64,000 bases of DNA, taken from assembly GCF_020382885.2 (NCBI RefSeq), contig NC_058508.1, positions 2,162,055-2,226,054 on the forward strand. Direction: 5' to 3'. The number at the start of each line of letters is the position of its first letter. The stretch's first letter is position 1. This DNA comes from Scatophagus argus. Taxonomy: Eukaryota; Chordata; Actinopteri; Scatophagidae. A program made the position numbers and the translations under genes. Under the pieces are notes generated by a model. That model was not told the origin of the DNA, did no database searches, and was given only the letters and a program-made list of their open reading frames with translations. Below, in pieces: positions 1-13,187 of this stretch.

Positions 1-116
1 AATAATAGAAACAGTAGCGGATGTCACACAGAGAGGAAGGGCTTGTCCTCACATGTGATTAGTGGGTGTGTTGTCGTTTCCCCTCATTCAGTGCGACGTT
101 TTATTAAAGTTGTAAG

Positions 117-3100
117 ATGGCGACGGTACATCTGAGGATCGGGGACCTAGTGTGGTGAGATAACATTTAAACGTTATTAAACGTATTTATTTGCGTTAAA
201 TCAACTCATATTACACAAAGTAGTGTTGTATTAGGTACTTTAACTTTAACTTTTAATGTTGGTGTTAATTATACGTAGCGTTAATTCATGGAAGTGTTCG
301 CGTACTTGGCTTGATGGTCAACCCAAACAAATTGCTAGCCAAGCTGACTCAGCCAGCAGCCGTCGTTAAGTTAGCAGCTAGCTAGCTGACAAGCTAACTA
401 CAGCAACGGGTTTAGACATGATGGGAAAGTCCGACAGACATATCAGACATGTCCTTTACAGTTAAAGTTCTTTTGCCCACTTGTTTACATGTGAAGTCTA
501 GCTATATACCTTCATTTTCCCAGTGTTGCTGAATTGTTGCTGTCTGTGACGAGCTTTTCTAGCACTGTAGCTTCAGCGGGTATCTGTTACTGTATGTAGC
601 TTAACTGTTAGCGTCACATAGTCTTGGCTTCCGTGTTAACTGGTGCAGCGTTTTCTCTGCAGACACTATTTATTTATCTGTCCTGATTTGTAAGGTCCAG
701 TTAAAATCTGAATTTATGTTTACTTAACCCAAATAGATGACTTGGCTAATTTTTTGTGTGAAGAATAACATCAAATCGGTCGTCTCATGATAACTTGTAG
801 CACCAGTTTGTTTCTCAAGGTGGTTTTATTAACAACATTACAACATGACAACACACACACACTGAAAGGAAACGGTTGTCGAACGTTTGTTACATAAGAT
901 CCTATTAATAGACACATTTCAGCAACGTTACACCAGAAATCCAAGTAGCGATCATTTGTTTTCGCTTGTTACGTCTTTTAGTTTCCTAAAGCTTCTTTAA
1001 ATATCTTTAGATGTCTTGTTTTTAAATCTGGTCAGCTTTCGAGCTTAACTCAGTGCTGACACATGTCTTCTGCTAAACTGTATTCATTTTAATATATGAC
1101 TGTATTGTACGTGTGTATGGTAAGAGGAAATGTTTCTGACACAAACGATCACTGCCCGTCCATTGTTATAGAATGAAGATTTTTGATGTTTAGTATGTTC
1201 TTTTTTCCAGTAGTTGAATACAGTTGACCCATATTATAATGCTACAGCAGTACTTTTGGTCTTGCATTGTGAGGAGAAGAAGAAGAGCAAAGAATTGTTT
1301 TATATTTTTGATTGCTGTGTCAATATATGCCAGTGGTAGAAGTACAAAACAATACATAGTGTTCATACAAAAACTTTGAACAACATAATTTAAAAAAATC
1401 TTTTTGGTCTGATCAGTGAAGATGTAAACTAAATATTTGGCCAGACATTTGCTGCCAGCTGTCTGTGCTTGACAACTTTGGACACTCAGTGTGAGGCACA
1501 TATGTTGGCTGCTAATCAAAAAAAAGTGTTTTAAACGTGACATTATCAGAATCACTGAGTATGTTGTAATGGTCTTTGTACTACTAAGAAAGACATACCA
1601 AGACTAAATATAGCCCTTTTCTTTCAGGGGGAAGCTTGGTCGTTACCCACCATGGCCTGGAAAGGTAAGGAGTGAAAACAAGACAATGACTTCAGAGCAA
1701 AAAAGGTTAAAAGATAGAAAGTTTTAAACGTTTGTGTTACATATGTTATGCTAATGTTGGATTCAAATATTTATTTACATTTCAGATAGTAAGCCCTCCT
1801 AAGGACCTGAAAAAACCCAGGGGAAAGAAATGCCATTTTGTGAAATTCTTTGGAACTGAAGACCAGTAAGTCTGTATTGTGAGGTACCAGTTAACTGAAC
1901 ATGCATTTCCCTCTCCATTGAATGTGTAAGAGCTGTGTTTCTGTGTGCCTGTCCAGTGCCTGGATCAAAGTAGAACAGCTGAAGCCCTACCACGCCCACA
2001 AAGAGGAGATGATCAAGATAAATAAAGGAAAGCGCTTTCAGCAGGCGGTCGATTCGGTCGAAGACTTTCTAAAGAAATCAAAGGGGAAAGAACAGGTGAG
2101 AGGGTTGTCCTGTAGCACTTTAATAGTAATGAAAATATATCTGTACATATGTAGAGAATTTTGTGTCACATATAGTAGGGCTTAGGGATGGAAATTGATT
2201 TTTTTTTTTTCATGCCAATGGCACTATTGGGTCTTATTTGTCCAGTTCTTTATCGATTCTCTTATCGGGTCCTGATCAATTTTCTGTGAGGGGGGAAAAT
2301 TGCTGATCTGCCTGTGTGGTGCTAATGTCATTGTAACACGTGTGTACTCTTAGTAATGCACATGGTGCCTGATGGAGACACAGTGCACTCATGCATAAAG
2401 TGTCAAATGCATGGTATTCCTGGAATTTAAGGCCATGTTGCAGAGTAAGACAGTTCACAAGTTGCTCTTGTTACCTCTTGAAATTGTAATTTTCAAAAAC
2501 ATTACAAATAACACTGTTGTTCTTTGTAAAGTGAAGCCCCACTTTTGGTTGTTACTTCAGTTCCTCTATGCCTCCTTTTTGTGAGTTTCCAGCAGTGTAA
2601 TACATGTTTGGTGCTGTTGTTTTGAAATGTCAGAAAACGCTGGCATCAGCAGAAGGAACTGATAACCTTGAAGGCAGACAGTTGGATGAATGGATTGGAT
2701 AGTGTGGGACTGGTTCTCAAGTCCCAACAGAAGTTCACTGTCTATGCGTTTCTGCAAACATGCAACATGTGTGCAACATATCTTCCTGTCTGACAGCTGA
2801 ATTGGTTTTACCTTTCTTGTTGACCAAAGGTGCTCTTCCTGTCATCTTAACTCAAGATGAACTAATCATCATAATTCATGATTTTATGGTTGTCGCTCGC
2901 TTTTAAAAATACTGAAACACCCATGAGAATGTTGCACAAGTGTGTATTTAAATACAAATATTAGATACAAATACAGGCAAATATGAGCATTAATTATGAT
3001 ATTTCCCAGGCCCTCTGTTCTGCTATCACAGCACAGTTAAAACAAACACAGATATGAAGCCTGTATGTTTTCACCACTGAAACTGTTCAAATCAACAGTT

Positions 3101-6100
3101 AATCAAGTGAAACCTTTCTCAGTGCGTCCTGCTCTGTGCACCCCCTTCATGGAGTACTTCTGTCACATTCAGTCTCAGGAAATGTTTATACAGCAGGACA
3201 CATGTTCTCTGTGGAGGCCATCTGTCCACCGGAGTGATTGCATTCAGCATTTGGGAAATCAATTATACCTCCTTAAATCTGCTCAGACAAGGTTATTTTA
3301 GAGCCGCTCTGCACTCCAACAGCTGTCCAACTGCCGAAGACAGCACAAATGATAATATGTGTATTTTTTACAGAACTTAGATGGCAAAGGAGACTCAAAA
3401 GGAAAGAAGGCGTCCAACAAGCCATTGAAAATATTGGAGGAGGACGATGAGGATCTGAGTGCCCTGAAGGACCCTTCTGAGAAGGTCAGTTGAACATTAA
3501 CAAGGTTAAGCATTAGTTAAATAAAGTTTTACTGTATATGTACTCTTTTTAGAAAAGACAACAAATACAGCAAAATGAGGACTGAAAAAAGTGAAACTGA
3601 TTTACAGACATTAACATGTTCTTTACTCCCTCTCTCCCCTTAGTGCGTTGAGTCATATACAGTCTTTTCACAAAGTACAGCTCTGTAAATCTTCAAAATA
3701 CATATACCAGGCATTAGCTTTTAACTTAAAAGCAATCTGATGAAATTATCTCTATTAAACCTGCAATTTGCAATCTCTCTGAGTCGTACGTACAGAAATA
3801 AATGCTAGGTCTTATATAAGCCACACCTAACCCAGGGCCCTGTCTCTTAGTAACCAGGCTGATTAAAACTACCCTTTTCAACTGCAGGAACTTAAAGAAA
3901 CATAACATGTAGCTGTGGTCGGAAGTTATGCGTTTATTTTCACTGCTCTCCATTTGTTTAGAGAAACAAAATCGCCTGACACCTGAGTGCTGCTCAGGTA
4001 TCAAATCAAAGTTCTACAACAAAGTTCTGTCAGTTGTGTGCAGTGTTGTTGTTAATTGCAATTGGTCAAGCACATATGACATCATAACAAGGACGACTAC
4101 AACAAACAAAACCTAAACAACCTCCATTTTGTTGTGGTCTGTATTGATCAGAACAGTCGGCACGAGGCAAGAGGTCTTTTTTTTTTTTTAGTGTTTTTGG
4201 TGAAAAGGTCATTTGTGGAGCTGGACTAAAGGTGTCTTAGCTGACAAAAATGGCGCTACAGCACAGACAAAAATGAAAGGAAGTAAAACGTGATTTGAAT
4301 TACAACCCCAAATGGACATATGTATAAATAAAGTGAGCTGGTAGGACTGAAGACTGAAGATGGCGTTTCATCAGCATGTTATGCCTGTGACCCAAAACTG
4401 GGAGATTTGCAGCTCAGAGAATATAAACAGCAGCGGAAATTGTCAGAAAATTGGGGAGACAGATGATGAGCAGGTGGTAAATTGGTATTTATTCCATTGT
4501 TGAAAAAGTGCTGTTCGTTGTGTACTTCAGAAGTTCCACTGGACATTAATTCTGATGTGTTACGTGCAATGCTTCTTTTGCTTGCAGAATACCAGCATGC
4601 TGTTTAAAATCATGCGCTGGGGCGATGTTATGTTGACTCCGTTTTGTTTAGTGTTGGGAGAAAACTGGCACCGTAAAGAAGTGTCTTTGTTGTGATGGTG
4701 TTGCGCTATCACTGTGTTTTTTTAAAAAATAAAAAGGAATCATGTCCAATGGAGCAAAGCAAAACACTGTGTGGTTTGAAATCCTGGACACCAGTTTGGG
4801 CCGCTGACCCGTGTCCTTGGTTCCACACCGGCATGTCTCCCATTTGCACATAAGCCTGAAAGAAAATCAGTAATAACAGCTTCACTGCCACTTCTTTCAT
4901 TCTGTCCCACAACCGTTTACTTCACTCCTCAGCCATGAGGCCTGTTTACAAACAGCAACACAAAAAAGGAACCATGGTATGGCTGTTTTTGCCATGGTTT
5001 ACAAACAAGGTATTTGCAGCTCTCAAAATCTCTTAAATAGCATTGAATTCTGTTTCCTCACAAAAGTCTTAAAAAGTATTGAAAAGTCTCACATTTATTT
5101 GACAAGAGTAAACATTTCCCTTGCCTGCTGTAGGCAGTAACAGTAATTATCAAACGTTTCTGTATGTGAATGCTGGTTGTCAGGAGACATTGCACACCTT
5201 TAAAGTAAAAGTGGAATTGTTGTGACAGGGGATTATGTTGCAGGAGGCGACTGGGTCTGTTTTTGTGTATCTTCAGTTAGCCTCAACTGACCTGTAGAAA
5301 AACACACTTTCAGGCTACAGTAGCTTGCAAGCTCATCCACTCATAACAGGCAAGCACTGAGTTTAACAAAGACTTAAATTAATTGAAATAAATGAATCAT
5401 TTTTAAATGGTTAATCCATCCATCCATTGTTAGATACTGGAGGGAAGTACTGAAAAATGTGATATGTTTGTGAATAGTTGCGGGCCATATACTATATCCA
5501 TCATACGTTTAGACTCAAAAACAAACTTGTGCAAAGACTTTAGTTGGTCATTAAAAGCTAAGACTGGGTAAAGTTCCTGCTGTGGAAAAGGATTGACATT
5601 CATTTTGTCATGTTTCAGCACAGACAGTATTTTCCTACATTCTCTAGTTGCTTTTTATGTCTGACATGTCAACCTGGCTTCACAGCCTCTTCAGCAGCAG
5701 AGGCTCTTGAGACAATACTGTAACAATGCAGCACATCGGTACCGTTAATAAAAGGATTGTCTTGCCAAAATTACTACAAACATTTTCTTCACTTACTTCT
5801 AATGGTCACAATCCACAGTGATCAGTTTTTATTTGTCCAGGGCTTCTGATACCTTCTGGGACATTTGCCACCATACCAAAACTGGAAGTGAATACACTTT
5901 AATATTTGGTCCTCAAGTCTACCTCCTGTGTGACAGCTAAATGTCCCCCACTACAGCAGATAGGGACCAGTAAAAACTCCCCCTTTTGATATAGGTGAAT
6001 ATGTGTCTTTCTCCTCCTTAAGGACTTAACTGACTCTGACCCCGAGCCATCCACTATTGAGAGGCTGGGGGCTGGACCTGGCTCAGGATTCAAATGGGAA

Positions 6101-9100
6101 AGCAGTGTAGGTGAACACCCCACTTCCCACTAAGCCTGCCTTGCCTTGCTGTCCTTCTACCTGACCTTAATCTTTGGCTTTAATCACCAACAACTGCAGA
6201 CCTTTCCCTTCTGACCTGTTTGGTGCTCACTCTTGGCTACTGAATTTGTTTGGCGTGTGCTGTTGAGATGGTCACCAACTCTGTATGTGGAGGCTCAGTG
6301 GTTTTGGTTTATTTCCCGCTTTCTGTGAACATGTCTGAGGTAATGAGAGCCAACTTGCTCCTCAGGACCAGGGTTGATGACCACTCTGAATGTTATGCCC
6401 TTGAACTGGTATGACCACCAGGTGTGTGTGTGTTTTTGTGTTCATGAAGTGTTGATGTATATCACTATTTCACAAACAAAATAATGTGAGTTTGCTGCTG
6501 CAGGTTCAGGAAAACAGCTCTTCCAACAACTGCATAAAAAGCCAGAAAGACTTTTTTAAGAAAGAGAGAAGAAATTTAAATTATTGTTTATAGTCATTAT
6601 TCAGTGCATCCTCCCCTAATTTGAAGCTTTTTGTGAATGTTTAAAGTGTGTCAGTAAATGCAGTCAGCTAGGAGAGCGTTCACGCTGCCAGCTGCTGCTT
6701 CCCTCAGCCTTCTTTATGCTGTGGTGAGTTGTAAACAAAAGCACCTTATTTCTTTGTATCAGTTGTCATATTGATATTTTCTCTATTACTTATTATTACT
6801 TATCTATTACTACTATTATTTAATATGTTACTTTGTAAAATTCATGTCTGTTATAAATTGGATTGTCAGGTTTGGCTGCTTTTAGAAACCAAAACGACTT
6901 TTTTTTTGTATGCAGGCCAAAATAGAACTGTGAAATTAACGGTTGTCATTTACATGGATGTGATAATCATATAGTGATTGTGTGGGTTTGAGCTCTATAA
7001 TCGAATTAATAGAGTAGCATTGTACACAACGGTCCTCATCTAGTTTCAGGACCGTTGTGTTTTAGATAAACTGCAAAAATTATTTTAATTTGTGACTTGT
7101 AACCTCTGTGGGAGGTGAAATTTATTTATATAGTGCCAAATCATAAAAGTTGTTTCATGACATTTCTAAATGGAGCAGTTCTAGACCTAACGGTATCTAT
7201 AGTAACAGCTATGCTAATGATAATAATGGTGGTGATGATGATAACAACAACAATAATAATAATATAGATATAGGAGTGTAATAATACAGAATTATGACAA
7301 TTGGGTTTCATCCAAACTTACTGAACCAGCTGTTGTTAGATGTAGTCAGGATAGAGAGTTAGCATAATGCATCTAGTTAACGGCAGCCTCAGGATATCCT
7401 ATTAGGTCTGCACCACAGGATGCAGCCTCCCTGTGTTTTGTTGAGATATACCAGAGTAGAGAATTGTGCACATGGTGTTGCTATATGACTGCAGCTGAAT
7501 TCCACAAGAGAGAACTTTCAGTAATGAGATGGTTGCTAATGTTACGTTACAGACTACAGCTCTTCAGTACAAAGCCTTGTTGTGATCCCCGTTGCTTATT
7601 GTATCTGTTTCAAAGCAAAAGCCCTCTAACTTTTCAGTGGACAGAAATGCTTCATTTCTTAAAAGGAAAGCTCACACTTTCCATACATGCTGGAAATGTA
7701 GCTACTGACATCTTCTCTCAAGTCGCACCAGGCTGAACTCTTATTTTATTTGTTATTTTGATGTTAAATGTTAGAAGAACTAAAGTTCAGCTGACCAGTT
7801 GTTGAAAGAAATAACATGATGTGTCACAGTTGTGGTGATGCATTGGGGTTTTTGCTCCATTCTCTTATTTACTCGCTCGCTTACGTAAAAGCTAAATGGC
7901 AGCGGCTACTGCGAGTGCAGCACTCAGTGGTACAATTCAAATTCAGTAGACCCCTCTGATCTGTCGTGTTTGACTTAAAATTGAACCGGTTTGAAAATTT
8001 TTACACTGGCCCAACCCTAATTTGTGTAGAACTTGTATAAAATAATAAATAAGGAGAAGTCCAGGACTGTACATGGGTCAGGACCGTGCATCAGTTGTAA
8101 AGCTTTGCTATTGACCATTGTGGATGTTTCTGATATATTGTAGAATTTTTTTTAGGGAGAATTGTAAAATGTATCCAGGAACTGAAAAACATTGAGGAAT
8201 TTTGATTATCCTTTCATCATTAACAGTAATTAACAGGCATCGAGTCTGATCAAGCAATATTTTGATAAAGAACTTGAGCCTGCTCTGATCACTCCTAAGC
8301 TGAGTTTACCATAGGCTGTGGTGTTTTATGTCATCAGAGCATGGGTGGAGTCACTCCTAAATTGCTTAGCAGAAATCTTTGAAAATGGTGGCAAATTGTA
8401 ATAGGACCATGATGGGAGTCCCGATGTGTGAGTGCTCTGTGGTGTAGGCTTGAAGCTTTCTGCATACTATATTTTCTGTCAGGTCAGTACAAATGCAAAG
8501 AGAAGACTTTGCACACTGACCTCTTGTTCTGTTGCAGCCTGTGAAGGATGACCCACATTTCCATCATTTCCTGCTCAGCCAGTCTGAGAAGGTAAGAGGG
8601 AACATTCCACTCAGTATTTTGACATCTGCAACTTTATCATATTTCTTTTGGTTTACATAACCATTGAGTGTTTTCCTCTGAATGTGTTAGTTTGGCTCCG
8701 AGTGATTCATCTCCACCCTGCTCTTGACAGACAGAAGCTTAGTTTCCCAGAGGCAGTGGTGTTCTTTATGGCACCAAATGAACATGTAACTGTTAAAATG
8801 AAATAGCCTGTGGCTAGACTGATAAGTCCTTTGTCGGCCTGTGAGGGGTTTCCTTAGTGACATTTCAGCACTTAATGTTCCTGGGCACGTCGCCATATTT
8901 CAGTCTAAGGGTGAAATATGAATCTGATGAGCTTGGCATTATAATGAGAAGTGTATCTAGTATGACTGTTTCCTCTCTGCCCACAGCCAGCCTCATCTAT
9001 GGAACCCATTAGCAAGCGCTTGAAGATTGTTGAGGAGGTAAAGTGAACCTGTGAATTCTGGTAAAACTGACCAGTCAAAATGTTTCAACTTACTTTATGG

Positions 9101-12100
9101 ACAGCCCCAATTCTAAAAAGCTGTGGCACGGTGTTTAATGTACATAAAACAGAATCACACAGAAATGAACTGTGTTTACCGGCAGCAATGTTGCCAAGCT
9201 CATGTAGTAATATCCTTTATACGAGGAAGGATATTGCTACATGATACAAAATTTGATGAGGTTGCACATTAGATAATTATTGCCAAATATGAATAAGTGA
9301 CAGATAATTGTGTTTGTACTATTTTCAACTAAATATATGTCAAAAAGGATTAGCATATGATCACATTCTGTTTTATTTATATTTTACACCCAAACTTTTT
9401 TCCTTCCTGTCAGGTTTATGATTTTAAATGAATCACTTTTACATATTAATTTGTTTTGAATTTTAAACTGTGGTGTTTTAAAATAACAATTTCAGTTTGC
9501 TTTCCCTTCAGTATGAAATTGACCGTGTTGTTTTTGCTTGCGCAGGACACAGGGTCAACATCTATCCAAGCAGCAGACAGCACAGCCATCAATGGCAGCA
9601 TCACACCCACAGATAAAAGGTAGGAATTCTTTTTAACTTAAGAACGGATCACAAGGTTAGGATTAATGCTTATAATTCTGTTAATATGTTTTTAAAAGAA
9701 CCTCCCTCCCAGACATATGAATCCTGAATTTCATTTCAGCCTTGACTTGCTCAGTTGTTGAATTGTTTGTTCTTTTTGGGCTTTGCCCTACAGGATAGGG
9801 TTCCTGGGACTGGGGCTGATGGGTAGCGGCATAGTGTCCAACCTGTTGAAAATGGGTCATGTTGTCACAGTGTGGAACCGCACAGCAGAAAAGGTACTGT
9901 AATGTCATGTGCACACTACATGTGTCATCCAGGTTAAGCTTCTAATGTTTTCTTTACTGCCACTGTATCTGATGAATGGGCTCTCATTAATGTCAGTGAC
10001 GTGTTGCAGTGATAAATTCCATTTGAAATGTCTAATAATCTCACTTCAAAGCTGCCCAAAGTAATTTAATAAAATGAATATTGACTAATGTATCTTCTTA
10101 TTATATTTTATCCTAGAATTTAATTCTCTCTTGATTTATAGTTTGGTCGTGTCAGACTGTTGTGAGCGCAACCCTGTTTACAGAGAAGAAAATTAAACTA
10201 CTCACTTTTATTCATATGATTTAAAATCGCAAGAGCTTAATTTAAAAGTTTCACCCAAAATGAGTATCACATTTATTGTACCAGAGTTTGGCAACAGTGA
10301 TCTGATTGTTAACTATTTATATATCATATTTATGCTCCATATGTTGGCAAGCCATTGAATAATGATGTAGCTATTGCTGATTGATCAGAGGATGACTCGT
10401 GCCTGCTGTGTTCCAGTGTGACCTGTTCATCCAGGAGGGCGCCAGGTTAGGCCGCACTCCTGCAGAGGTAGCTTCTATGTGTGATATCACTTTCTCCTGT
10501 GTCTCGGACCCGAAGGCTGCCAGGGATGTGAGTACCACCTCAACTCCACTAAATGGCTTCCTGCAGAAGTGTGAATCACTGGTTAATGTCGAAAAGGACC
10601 AACCCTGTGTTTGTGTCCGTTGCTTTCCAGTTGGTGTTGGGACCCAGTGGAGTGCTGCAGGGAATCAGGCCAGGCAAATGCTACGTAGAGATGTCTACTG
10701 TAGACCCAGAGACCATCACAGAACTCTCACAGGTATACACACACATCAAAATAGCCACGATTGTCGAAAACTGTACAGTATAGAATCATGCTCTGTTAAA
10801 ATACACATAGTTTCCACTTTCAGGAACTGTACATACCCGCAGTATGGATGCGCTTTTTTTTCCTCCATCAGTGGTAGCAGTTGTCATTTGTTGTTGTTGT
10901 TCTTCTTATTGTTATAATTTTTTAATGTCAGGTGATCACGTCGCGGGGCGGTCGTTTCCTGGAGGCTCCGGTGGCAGGAAGCCAGCAGCTCTCCAATGAT
11001 GGGATGCTGGTCATCTTGGCGGCTGGTGACAGAACAGTGTACGAGGACTGCAGCAGCTGCTTCCAGGCCATGGGCAAGACCTCCTTCTTCCTGGGTATGT
11101 AGGGTGGGTTTGCTCATGCAAGTCAGCTCACAGTTCAGTATGATACAGGTTTCTCTGTTGGAAACTCACAATACTTTCCCCCATTTGCAGATTTACAGTC
11201 GTCTAATCTGGAAACATATCTGACATTTCACATCCAAGTTGTTTCTGTGGTTTCTGTGACTGTTTTAGGATACTCAAAACAAAATTTATCACAGTCTGTC
11301 TACATTCATTGGCAATACTTTAACTGCAAGTTCCCTTTTCCCTGAAATGTATGCATGGACACACTGAGGATGATCATCTTGGCCACAGTGTGTGTTTCTA
11401 CTTATCTTTGTATGTAAAAATGCATGTGTATGTGTTTTCAGGCGAAGCGGGGAACGCAGCGAGGATGATGCTGATCCTTAACATGGTGCAAGGCAGCTTC
11501 ATGGCCACCATTGCAGAGGGGCTAACTCTCGCCCAGGCCACCGGTCAGTCACAGCAGACCTTCCTGGATATCCTGTGCCAGGGCCAGATGGCGAGCACCT
11601 TTGTGGACCAGAAATGCCAAAGTAAGCCAAAAAAAAAACAAGCTCAAAACTGATGGCGTGAACTCTGTCCGACATATAATAGTCACTCCTTGTGCCTCTT
11701 CCAGATATTTTACAGGGCAACTTTAAGCCAGATTATTATTTGAAACATATTCAGAAGGACCTGAGGCTTGCCATCTCCATGGGCGACATGGCCAACCATC
11801 CAACCCCAATGGCTGCAGCTGCCAATGAGGTACAACGGTGCTTTTTGTTCGCTCATGTTATGCATTTATCTTAAGAATTTTCTTACTTTGTACAACAAGA
11901 GGGTTTACAACAGTTCGGTTGAATCTTTGCCAGAGATTATTTAGTTAAAATAACTAGAAAGCATTCCATATGCCGCCAAAGAATTCATTTGCCTATAGAA
12001 CCCAGACTGTTCCTCTAATTACGCCAGGACAAACTTTTAGTCTGGTTTAGCTTCCACGAAATTTGGTGCAGGCACTTCCTTTTGCAGAGCAGACATTTTG

Positions 12101-13187
12101 ACTTCACAGGACTCGTACAGGTAACACAGTCTGGACAGCATAAAGCTCTTGTTGTAGAGTGAGGCAGCTGCTAGCATCTTTATCTTTGTGGGTAATCTTG
12201 CATGTGCAGTGTAGAACTCAACATAATTCCTCACGCTGCTTCCCAGCTGCTTTGTTGCCATGGTTGCCTGACCTCCATTTGTATGCCTCTCAGCCAGAGG
12301 CACTGCGAGTTCAAGTTGTCTGTACGTCCATATGTACATACCCGTATATGTACACTGTATACAGTAACAGTTGGATTTGAATTTGGCGAAATGCTGTGTA
12401 TTCATGTATACATGTTCATACAGCATACATAACGTTTTTACACTTGCACACATTACACGCATTGGAATAATACAAAGCAGATTGAAAATTAGCTACACTT
12501 CCCTTTAACAGTAACACTTAATGCATTCTTTCAAATATTTTCAATAAATAGCTATACCACATGTACCAGATTAGTTTCATTATAGCAACACAGTATTCTG
12601 CAGACAACACTTATCTGTCTGTTATTCAACGACATAACTCAGGAGCAGAAAGGCACATTGTGACTGTTTCATATTTGGTCAGACAGTGAATTGGTGACGC
12701 TTATCTTGGGTGTCCACCTTGAAACTGTGCCAGTTGTATACAGACCTTTTGTGCTGCTGGGTTGAAGATGCGTTTGAGGCGTTTGTTTCAAAATTTGTAA
12801 CTTCTTTGCAGCAACATTCATATTTGAAGCCTCGTAGACCACCACAAGCTAATTGATTTTAATAATATCGAGCTTCATTTGATTGCTGTTGCGCTCTCTT
12901 TATCAGGCACTACATATGAGTCAGCACAGGCATGAACGTAAACTGAAACTTGAATGGTGCATGGTGGCAGACACAGATGAGGTGGTAATTTTAGGGGCTT
13001 TTTTTCCCCCTTAAAGCCATTCTGTGTTTTGGCAGTGTACATAAAAAAATGGTAAATTAACAGCTAGAGTGAAGGATACAATTGAAACCTTTGTTTGTTT
13101 GTTTCTGTACAGGTTTACAAGAGGGCTAAGGCACTGGACCAGTCAGACAATGATATTTCTGCAGTCTACAGAGCCTACATTCACTAG
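117..13187 (+). CDS. glyr1: GLYR1 / NPAC: PWWP nucleosome reader and KDM1B cofactor with a dehydrogenase fold
   Basis: Coding exons: 117-154, 1628-1664, 1786-1865, 1957-2095, 3374-3484, 6023-6106, 8538-8591, 8987-9037, 9546-9619, 9794-9893, 10417-10527, 10631-10732, 10932-11094, 11442-11621, 11705-11829, 13113-13187. All junctions are GT/AG, phases agree, and they give 507 codons plus TAG. The N-terminal PWWP domain (about residues 8-90) carries GRYPPWPGK. The charged linker includes [11 protein letters not shown] (residues 168-178), the segment that in human NPAC contacts KDM1B/LSD2. A Rossmann GLGLMG (228-233) opens the beta-hydroxyacid-dehydrogenase-like domain, which runs to the C-terminus. 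The position of the family's catalytic lysine is Met391 (codon 11468-11470; human Met437), so the domain is probably not an active dehydrogenase. The linker is about 46 residues shorter than in human, and I see no AT-hook in it. The family is nuclear: it binds H3K36me3 nucleosomes and helps transcription through gene bodies. The start is the conserved M-A-[TA]-V. Identification is firm; a skipped small linker exon is possible. Confidence 0.95.
7116..7192 (+). repeat. Fragment of the teleost 'tttatttatata-g(c/t)gcc' dispersed repeat
   Basis: A degraded copy in glyr1 intron 6 of the repeat seen more fully at 20724-20960: a 'tttatttatatagtgcc' head, a 'tcatgaca' block and 'gtctagacc'. Diverged trinucleotide-rich DNA (ggt/gat/aac/aat units) follows at 7205-7265. 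The repeat is common in fish introns; I cannot name the family. Confidence 0.6.
9200..9244. other. Short fold-back inverted repeat in glyr1 intron 8
   Basis: The arms 9201-9217 and 9227-9243 are complementary over 17 positions with one G-T wobble. One further T-A pair outside gives an 18-bp stem with a 9-nt loop. It lies in the intron after the exon at 8987-9037. It is shorter than a normal pre-miRNA stem and matches no small RNA I know. It could be a MITE tip or chance. Confidence 0.5.

Noticed and set aside
3737-3782. Possible C/D-box snoRNA in glyr1 intron 5 (TGATGA ... CTGA)
   Set aside because: The box spacing is too short and there is no terminal stem; such pairs are expected by chance.
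12037-12462. 141-codon open frame on the minus strand in glyr1 intron 15
   Set aside because: It has no domain, no splice context and low-complexity composition. It lies inside an intron of a well-supported gene and is most likely chance or repeat-derived.
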